A DNA stretch of 64,000 bases from Alteromonas sp. V450 (GTDB taxonomy: Bacteria; Pseudomonadota; Gammaproteobacteria; Enterobacterales; Alteromonadaceae): the NCBI RefSeq assembly GCF_001885075.1, contig NZ_MODU01000004.1, forward strand, positions 2,914,001 to 2,978,000. The letters run 5' to 3'. Both the position numbers and the translations under genes were made by a program. This document shows, one piece after another, positions 58,337 to 64,000 of the stretch. Within the stretch, counting starts at the first letter, position 1. Every line of letters begins with the position of its first letter. The notes below the pieces were generated by a model, which saw nothing but the letters and a program-made list of their open reading frames with translations, had not been told where the DNA came from and searched no databases.

Positions 58337-59605
58337 TTAGTGGGTGTATTCACTTGCTTCAATTTTGGCCAAACGTTGTTGTGTAGGGTTTTTAAGATAG
58401 TTATAGACCAAACCAGCAAAGAGTACGGCTGCAAAAATAGTGGCCACAATGAAACCATACTTTGCGTCTCCACCGTTTGCATCGCTTACCAGTCCCATTA
58501 TGAATGGGCCTGCAGCGGCACCAGCAGCGGTGAAAAACAATATCACTCCGGCTACACTGCCATGCTGATGCTTAGGAAAACAACTGATCCCTTTAGAGTT
58601 AAAGGTGGGATAAATAACCGACATAAATACGCCGGTGAGCGGAAATAGATACAACGCGAGTTGTTTGCCACCCCAAAGTCCAAGAGCAAAACAGACGACT
58701 ATCGCTCCACTAAACAGCATCAAAACCAGAGTCCAATTGAATCGTGACATCATCCATATTCCAACAAAACGTCCTGCCGCACGAAGAATAAAAAACGCGG
58801 TTACAGAATAAATAGCCAACGTTTGAGAGAAGCCTTGCGTATAACAGTCATACGTTGATTTAATTGAGGTAGCATCACATACCAAATAGCTTGGCATCCA
58901 TACATATATTGCACTTTCTGCTGCCACATAAAGAAAGGCCCCGACAGAAAACCCAAGCGCGTAAGGGTTTTTCATTAACAACAAACTTTGTAGTACAGAA
59001 ACCTTGTCTGATGAATCAGCAGTCACTTTGTTGTAGCTGGGATATTTAACAAGCAGGGCCCCTACAATAAGTACGGTGCATACACCGCCAGCTATCACAT
59101 AAAGCCATTGCCAAGCAACGCCTTGATGTATCAGGTAAGCTACAATCAAGGGGCCAATTATTGCACCTACGCCAAAAAACGCTTCAGCGCCGTTCATGGT
59201 GGCCGTATGTTGCTTTGTTGAAGTAGAAATATCACCAATGAGCGCAAGAGCACCTGTTTTAAATATGCCAACGGCCACGCCAGACAAGCTCATTAAGCTG
59301 ACAATGAGGAGAAAATCGTTGGCAATTAAAAAGCTGTAGCAAGCCGCACCAAAGAGCGCTAAACCAATGATAATAGTAGGTTTGCGGCCTAATTTGTCTG
59401 CTAAGAACCCTAATAATAACCCCGACAGCGCAATACCGAGCATGGGCAATGAATGCATTAAACTCGCCTGTGCGTTGGTAACCGAAAACGCAACTTTTAC
59501 CTCTTAGATGATTTCCCCTACCGAGTCTGATGTCATAGCAAACATCATAAACATAAGGTAGGTTAGCCAGCGGATAATTCTGCTACTAGAGTCTTGGTTA
59601 GGCAT
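58337..59605 (-). pseudogene. MFS transporter interrupted by one in-frame stop codon
   Basis: Major facilitator permease of 12-helix type. The frame starts at ATG 59605 (MPNQDSSSRIIRWLTYLMFM), runs through most of the first helix to MTSDSVGEII, meets TAA at 59506-59504, and continues without any frame change as EVKVAFSVTNAQASLMHSLP, followed by GFLADKLGRKP, the family loop 2-3 motif. A single base change from a lysine codon (AAA) to TAA would explain it. The remaining 373 codons from ATG 59458 are intact and could be translated by internal reinitiation, though without the first helix. It lies divergent from the amylosucrase gene, so a role in sugar uptake is likely. A sequencing error is not excluded. 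Confidence 0.8.
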
Positions 59606-59725
59606 AGTAATCTCACAAAACGTACTTTTTAAATCTTATCAACCGCTTGTTAACGGCGAACACTACAGCGCTTTACATATCGCTTATCAAAAAAATGTTA
59701 AACACACTGTAATAAGCTTGATAAC

Positions 59726-59747
59726 TTATCTTAATCGTTTAAGATAA
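59726..59747. promoter_or_regulatory. LacI-type operator between the MFS and amylosucrase genes
   Basis: A perfect inverted repeat TTATCTTAA-N4-TTAAGATAA whose centre AATCGTTT matches the AAnCGnTT core of LacI/GalR-family operators. It lies in the divergent promoter region, 87 bases before the amylosucrase ATG. No LacI-type regulator gene is in the window. Confidence 0.6.
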
Positions 59748-59833
59748 AAGTTAACAGAATTTAAAAAGGCTGTAAACCAGTTAATTAGCATAGGCCGTTC
59801 TGCATCTAATTGCGGGCGCCGCTGGAGTTATTT

Positions 59834-61789
59834 ATGAGCTATGCTGCAAGCAGTGAAGTTTGTTTATCAAGAATTTTAGAATCTATTGATTTTACTGGGT
59901 TAACCAAAAAAGACACCGCGCTTTTTACACGTCGCTTAAACGCGCATTTTCCCTCGTTGTTTGAAAAATACACCTATATTTACGGACACCAATACGATTG
60001 TTACTTCCACTTACAAAAGCTAATCGAAGCGTTAAGAGATGGATTACAAGCGAGAAAACCCGCCCTTAAAAGGTTGGATACTGAAAGCCTAAAAGATCCG
60101 CTTTGGTATCGAGACGAGTCGCAGGTCGGAATGGCTTGCTATGTCGATTTGATGGGACCCAAGGTAAAAGATTTACAAAGCAAAATTCCATACTTTAAAG
60201 CCATAGGCATTACTTACCTACATTTAATGCCACTTTATGCTTCGCCTGAAGGCGACAGCGATGGAGGTTATGCTGTATCGGATTACAGAAAAGTTAACCC
60301 TGTGCTTGGAACAGTCAGTGAACTCGCAACGTTAGCGTCGGCGCTTCGAAAGGAAGGTATCAAGCTCGTGTTAGATTTTGTATTTAATCATACATCTGAC
60401 GAGCACAGATGGGCTCAAGCAGCGCTCGCTGGTGATGTCCAATACCAGAATTTCTATTACCTGTTTGATGACCGACAAGAACCCGACCAATACGAGCAGA
60501 CACTCAGAGAAATCTTTCCACAAGTAAGGCGAGGAAGCTTCACGTATAATGAACACATGGAAAAGTGGGTATGGACCACATTTAATAGTTTTCAGTGGGA
60601 TCTAAATTACAGTAACCCAGAGGTGTTTAACGCAATAACATCGGAAATGCTGTTTCTAGCAAATATAGGCTGTACCGCTCTACGGCTTGATGCTCTTGCA
60701 TTTATCTGGAAAGAAATGGGAACAAACTGCGAAAATCAAGATAAAGCTCATTTACTTATACAAGCTTTTAACACCTGTTTACAGATTGTAGCGCCCTCAG
60801 TTGTCTTTAAATCGGAAGCTATTGTTCACCCCGATGAAGTTGTTAAATACATCGACAAAAACGAATGCCAGCTCTCTTACAACCCCTTATTAATGGCACT
60901 TCTGTGGAACTCGTTAGCAACGAGAAAAACCCGCTTACTGACTCGTTCCATGCAGAAAAGTTTCTCTATTTCACAAGACTGTGCATGGGTAAACTACGTC
61001 AGGTGCCACGATGATATTGGTTGGACATTCGATGACGCTGTGGCACAAGAGTTAGGTATTAACGCATTTGATCATCGTATGTTTTTAAATCAATTTTATA
61101 CTGGCCGATTTGAGGGCAGTTTTGCTGACGGTGTTCCCTTTGCAGAAAATCCCTCGAACGGCGATTGTCGAGTATGCGGTTCGCTTGCGTCACTTTGTGG
61201 CCTTGAGAGTGCGCTGAAAAATAACAATCAGCAAGAAATTGACGATGCAATCAAACGAATGCTATTGCTTTATGGCATAACATTTAGCATTGGCGGTATT
61301 CCATTGTTATATTCAAGCGATGAGATAGCTAAACTCAACGACTATAGCTACCGTACAGATGACATTAAAAAACACGACGATAGATGGGTAAATCGAATTG
61401 CAGTCTCGCCTCAAGATATTGCTGTAGTGCTCGGCACCGTCGCACCTGTTACAGCACAACAATACGCCAGCATCCGTGTTTTCGACGGTCTAAAGAAAAT
61501 GCTGGAAACGAGGAAAAGGTTCGCCGTTTTCGGTCGTGCAACAACAACAGTTATCAACGCTCAAAACCATCATTGCTTTGTTTTTGTTCGCGAAAACGAC
61601 AATAACGAAACGTTAATTGTGCTGTGTAACTTCAGCGAGCATACGCAGAGCGTGAATTGCGACGTATTATCGAGCTTTGCAACTTTGCCTTACCGCGACC
61701 TTTTAAGCGAACAGCACTTTTCACGCTTACCCAGTTCACTAACACTATCGCCATTCGAACAAAAATGGCTACACAGCGCCTACAGTTAA
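59834..61789 (+). CDS. Amylosucrase (GH13 subfamily 4)
   Basis: A 651-residue glucansucrase that uses sucrose to build alpha-1,4-glucan and release fructose; it can also hydrolyse sucrose. Counting from the ATG at 59834, the catalytic residues D286 (ALRLDALAF), E328 (FKSEAIVHPD) and D393 (RCHDDIGW) fall at exactly the numbers known for Neisseria polysaccharea amylosucrase. The N-terminal helical domain, GGYAVSDYRKVNP, DFVFNHTSDEH and WVWTTFNSFQWDLNYSNP also match. There is no signal peptide, so it is cytosolic. GGAG precedes the ATG; an in-frame TTG 24 bases earlier is less likely. It is divergent from an MFS permease that could import the sugar. Confidence 0.92.
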   Translation: MSYAASSEVCLSRILESIDFTGLTKKDTALFTRRLNAHFPSLFEKYTYIYGHQYDCYFHLQKLIEALRDGLQARKPALKRLDTESLKDPLWYRDESQVGMACYVDLMGPKVKDLQSKIPYFKAIGITYLHLMPLYASPEGDSDGGYAVSDYRKVNPVLGTVSELATLASALRKEGIKLVLDFVFNHTSDEHRWAQAALAGDVQYQNFYYLFDDRQEPDQYEQTLREIFPQVRRGSFTYNEHMEKWVWTTFNSFQWDLNYSNPEVFNAITSEMLFLANIGCTALRLDALAFIWKEMGTNCENQDKAHLLIQAFNTCLQIVAPSVVFKSEAIVHPDEVVKYIDKNECQLSYNPLLMALLWNSLATRKTRLLTRSMQKSFSISQDCAWVNYVRCHDDIGWTFDDAVAQELGINAFDHRMFLNQFYTGRFEGSFADGVPFAENPSNGDCRVCGSLASLCGLESALKNNNQQEIDDAIKRMLLLYGITFSIGGIPLLYSSDEIAKLNDYSYRTDDIKKHDDRWVNRIAVSPQDIAVVLGTVAPVTAQQYASIRVFDGLKKMLETRKRFAVFGRATTTVINAQNHHCFVFVRENDNNETLIVLCNFSEHTQSVNCDVLSSFATLPYRDLLSEQHFSRLPSSLTLSPFEQKWLHSAYS

Positions 61790-62018
61790 TACTGTAAGGC
61801 GCGCTCTACATTCATTCTTCAACTTAATAAGTAAAAAAGCGCTTATTTTGCAATTATTCCCAGCAAAAAAACAAAACAGGACTAGACTTAAATTAATATG
61901 GCAGCGCTAAGGAAATCAGTTTCTGTTCGCTGCAAGATCATCCCCTCGTACACATCTCGACATAGCTAAAAATAAAGCTGAAGAGCAAGTTATACTTATG
62001 CGGAAAAAGGAACACGCT

Positions 62019-62228
62019 ATGCAAAATGGAAAGGCGTTAGAGTATATGTGCCCATGTTGTGGCGAAGTTAACTTTTTGGATATTGATTGCACAAAAGATA
62101 TGTATAAAGAGAAACTTGAACCTTGCAAATGCTGTAAAAGGATCCTCAGCTTAACCGCAGCAGACGGTGTGTTAGGCCGAATTAACCTTATCGTCGATAC
62201 TCATGACACCGAGCGGTTGTTAAAATGA
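62019..62228 (+). CDS. Small CPXCG-motif cysteine-rich protein
   Basis: A 69-residue cytosolic protein of the Cys-rich CPXCG type. The two Cys pairs, MCPCCGE and CKCCKR, should bind one zinc ion; the central LDIDCTKD is also typical. The function is unknown. The ATG at 62019 has AAAGGA eight bases upstream; ATG at 61998 is an alternative. It stands alone between amylosucrase and folE. Confidence 0.78.
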   Translation: MQNGKALEYMCPCCGEVNFLDIDCTKDMYKEKLEPCKCCKRILSLTAADGVLGRINLIVDTHDTERLLK

Positions 62229-62276
62229 CAACCGCGCAGCATTTTTTCATGTAAATAAATTTAGTGGTGTGGAATT

Positions 62277-62960
62277 TTAGCGGAAAAAGTCCTGCTTCAA
62301 CGCGCTGTCCGTCAAAAAGCGACCACCTAATGCAGATGTTTTCGTATATGAGTTTGTGTCGCGGATCCCTCTTGCCTTAACGCAATAATGGGTAGCGTTG
62401 ATGCTTACTGCGACGTCCTCTGTATTGGTCAACGTTTGCAAAGCCACCAACACTTGCTGCGTTAAACGCTCCTGTACCTGTGGGCGCTGAGCAAAAAAAC
62501 CTACCAGCCGATTTATTTTTGAAAGGCCGATAACCGTGTCTTTAGGTATATAAGATACAGTCGCCGTGCCATCAATAGTAACAAAGTGGTGCTCACAAGT
62601 GCTGGTAAGGCTAATATCAGACACTTGTACAGGTTGATCTATCTGCATCTTGTTTTCAATAGCAGTAATCTTAGGAAATTTACGATAGTCCAACCCGCCG
62701 AATATTTCGTTTACATACATTTTTGCAATTCGCATTGGCGTATCGCACAGACTGTCGTCAGTTAGATCAAGGCCAAGCGTGTCCATTACGTCACGCATCG
62801 CGCTTTCGATTCGTTTGCGCTTTTGCTCGTCAGTCAGACCATTAGCCACCATGGGTGTCTCTAAACCCTTGGCTTCTAATGCTTCTCGTACACGTTGTGC
62901 TGGCTCTGATATAGAGGGGTCTAGTGCATCGCGCACAATTACCGCTTCTTTTGCTAACAT
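62277..62960 (-). CDS. folE: GTP cyclohydrolase I
   Basis: First enzyme of folate and pterin synthesis, converting GTP to dihydroneopterin triphosphate. The 227 residues are close to E. coli FolE (222). Zinc ligands are C122 and H125 in STCEHHF and C193 in HYCVKARG. The start at ATG 62960 matches the E. coli N terminus (KEA...) best and has GGAT upstream; the frame could extend 25 codons further. It is divergent from folM, whose product acts in a related pterin branch. Confidence 0.94.
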   Translation of the reverse strand: MLAKEAVIVRDALDPSISEPAQRVREALEAKGLETPMVANGLTDEQKRKRIESAMRDVMDTLGLDLTDDSLCDTPMRIAKMYVNEIFGGLDYRKFPKITAIENKMQIDQPVQVSDISLTSTCEHHFVTIDGTATVSYIPKDTVIGLSKINRLVGFFAQRPQVQERLTQQVLVALQTLTNTEDVAVSINATHYCVKARGIRDTNSYTKTSALGGRFLTDSALKQDFFR

Positions 62961-63121
62961 TACTTTATCCGTTATAACTTCTTTTTTGACCTTGTACGAG
63001 CATAAGTTCGTTACAGATCGATTACGTGGCAACATGACTTTTATTTAATGTCATTGCTACTTACCATGCATATGGCACAGAATAATAAAACCGTTACCTT
63101 TCACCAAAGAAGGACATTATC

Positions 63122-63829
63122 TTGAATTCACCTGTGTTGATTACAGGCGCAAGTCAACGTTTGGGCTTAGCCATGGCAAATAGTCTACTTGACCAGGGCC
63201 AGCACGTTGTCGTGACTTACCGAACACTTCGGCCAAGCATTTCAATGCTTGAGAATAAAGGCGCTACAGTCATACAGGCCGATTTTAGCACTGAGGCGGC
63301 TATTGATCGAGCAATTGATGAGATTAAGGCAATCAGTAAAACCTATCGAGGAGTAATTCACAACGCGTCAGATTGGGCACAGGAGAAAGATAACGATAAT
63401 AAACACGAATTAATGCAGCGCATGATGATGATTCATGCCGTCGCCCCCTACCGCATAAACTTGGCATTAGAAGAGGCGTTGTGTGGCTGTGAAGTGCCAG
63501 CTGACATTATTCATATGACGGATTACGTTCAAGAAACAGGAAGCGAGAAACACATGGCATATGCGGCAAGTAAGGCAGCCCTGCATAACCTGACCCTGTC
63601 ATTTGCTAAGAAGCTCGCACCAAAGGTAAAAGTAAATAGCATTGCCCCAGCTTTGCTTATGTTCAATGAGGGTGATGACGAAGCTTACAAGCAAAAAGCG
63701 CTAGGAAAATCATTGTTAGAGATAGTACCGGGGGCGCAAGAGGCCGTGAAAGCCGTAAACTATTTATTAGATAGCGACTACGTAACAGGACAAACCCTTC
63801 ATCTAAACGGCGGGCGACATTTGAAGTAA
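63122..63829 (+). CDS. folM: Dihydromonapterin reductase (FolM)
   Basis: A 235-residue short-chain dehydrogenase that makes tetrahydromonapterin, and has dihydrofolate reductase activity, in E. coli. The cofactor motif is GASQRLG (9-15) and the catalytic YxxxK is YAASK; the stretches IIHMTDYVQETGSEKHMAYAA and LAPKVKVNSIAPALLMFNEG are close to E. coli FolM. The start must be TTG at 63122: it has AAGGA eight bases upstream, and the first in-frame ATG comes after the Rossmann motif. The divergent folE supports a pterin role. Confidence 0.92.
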   Translation: MNSPVLITGASQRLGLAMANSLLDQGQHVVVTYRTLRPSISMLENKGATVIQADFSTEAAIDRAIDEIKAISKTYRGVIHNASDWAQEKDNDNKHELMQRMMMIHAVAPYRINLALEEALCGCEVPADIIHMTDYVQETGSEKHMAYAASKAALHNLTLSFAKKLAPKVKVNSIAPALLMFNEGDDEAYKQKALGKSLLEIVPGAQEAVKAVNYLLDSDYVTGQTLHLNGGRHLK

Positions 63830-63913
63830 AGATTGCCCTCTTTTCGGTTATTCCAGTTTTACTGCATGGCTTAAAGTAATCGTCACCGCCAATTAATTTC
63901 ATCGCCATTTGCC

Positions 63914-63942
63914 TTGGTCTCATGCTGAGGCATGGCTATAAT
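63914..63942 (+). promoter_or_regulatory. Possible promoter for the gene entering the right edge
   Basis: TTGGTC, a 17-base spacer and a perfect TATAAT box, about 36 bases before an ATG at 63978. Confidence 0.45.
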
Positions 63943-63977
63943 CCGAACCCTATTTTGTAGCTATTTGGAATTTTACT

Positions 63978-64000
63978 ATGCACGGCAACCGTACTATGGC
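63978..64000 (+). CDS. Possible start of a gene cut by the window end
   Basis: ATG at 63978 opens a frame (MHGNRTM...) that runs to the edge. TTGGA lies about 12 bases upstream and a plausible promoter further up. Seven residues cannot identify a family. Confidence 0.35.

Noticed and set aside
58337..59458. Treating the MFS gene as a complete 373-residue protein starting at 59458
   Set aside because: It would lack the first transmembrane helix, and clear MFS sequence continues in frame upstream of the stop codon to an ATG at 59605.
1..64000. CRISPR arrays, prophage, integrons, restriction or toxin-antitoxin and other defence genes
   Set aside because: No regularly spaced repeats, integrase, transposase, capsid, nuclease or toxin families were recognised.

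Overview
The window reads as chromosomal DNA of a marine gammaproteobacterium of the order Alteromonadales, most likely Alteromonas or a close relative. This rests on recognising protein families and gene order, not on a database search. The pointers are folK?-panB-panC with a PLP-type aspartate decarboxylase (panP), a pdsR/pdsS two-component pair, an SO_0444-type metal exporter, an amylosucrase, and E. coli-like yadGH, dbpA, folE and folM orthologues. Almost all of it is core or stable accessory genome. I see no prophage, transposase, CRISPR array or integrase.

Layout. 1-3.5 kb: pantothenate synthesis (panB, panC on +; panP on -, sharing a bidirectional terminator). 4-7.2 kb: an EAL protein with eroded metal-site motifs, then a minus-strand operon yadG-yadH plus a TrmB-like methyltransferase. 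7.2-7.9 kb: a gene-free, hairpin-rich stretch with a strong minus-strand terminator that belongs to no visible gene. 7.9-10.9 kb: response regulator and sensor kinase of the proteobacterial dedicated sortase type, with no sortase nearby. 10.9-17.2 kb: a metal and outer-membrane block: Fur box, catecholate-type TonB receptor, PiuC hydroxylase, a cupredoxin-like secreted protein coupled to an outer-membrane barrel, and a TonB-C-domain protein with a signal peptide instead of a membrane anchor. 17.3-25.2 kb: CNNM/CBS protein, Cu/Zn exporter, CstA-family transporter, PepSY-type protein, HSL-type hydrolase, a small exported protein and a TraB/GumN protein.

25.6-42.6 kb is the large minus-strand information-processing block, in transcription order: tRNA-Trp, secE, nusG, (terminator, promoter) rplK, rplA, (L10 leader) rplJ, rplL, (attenuator) rpoB, rpoC, (terminator) rpsL, rpsG, fusA, tuf. 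Promoters with good -35/-10 boxes and GC-rich discriminators are readable ahead of tRNA-Trp and rplK.

42.7-64 kb is mixed accessory and housekeeping: ABC exporter, DUF5916 protein, RraA-like protein, M13 metallopeptidase lipoprotein, YhhN-type lysoplasmalogenase, ACT-domain protein, an overlapping operon pyrC / substrate-binding protein / dbpA, lipocalin Blc, YdhF-type aldo-keto reductase, YaeR-type VOC protein, MscS, an MFS transporter interrupted by one in-frame stop codon, a divergent amylosucrase with a LacI-type operator between them, a small CPXCG zinc-ribbon protein, and divergent folE and folM.

The points most worth following are the candidate non-coding RNA at 7.46-7.94 kb, the sortase-less Pds pair, the coupled cupredoxin/barrel pair, the TrmB paralogue lacking the usual catalytic Asp, and the nonsense-interrupted transporter beside the amylosucrase. 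None of these is proven here to be a new system.
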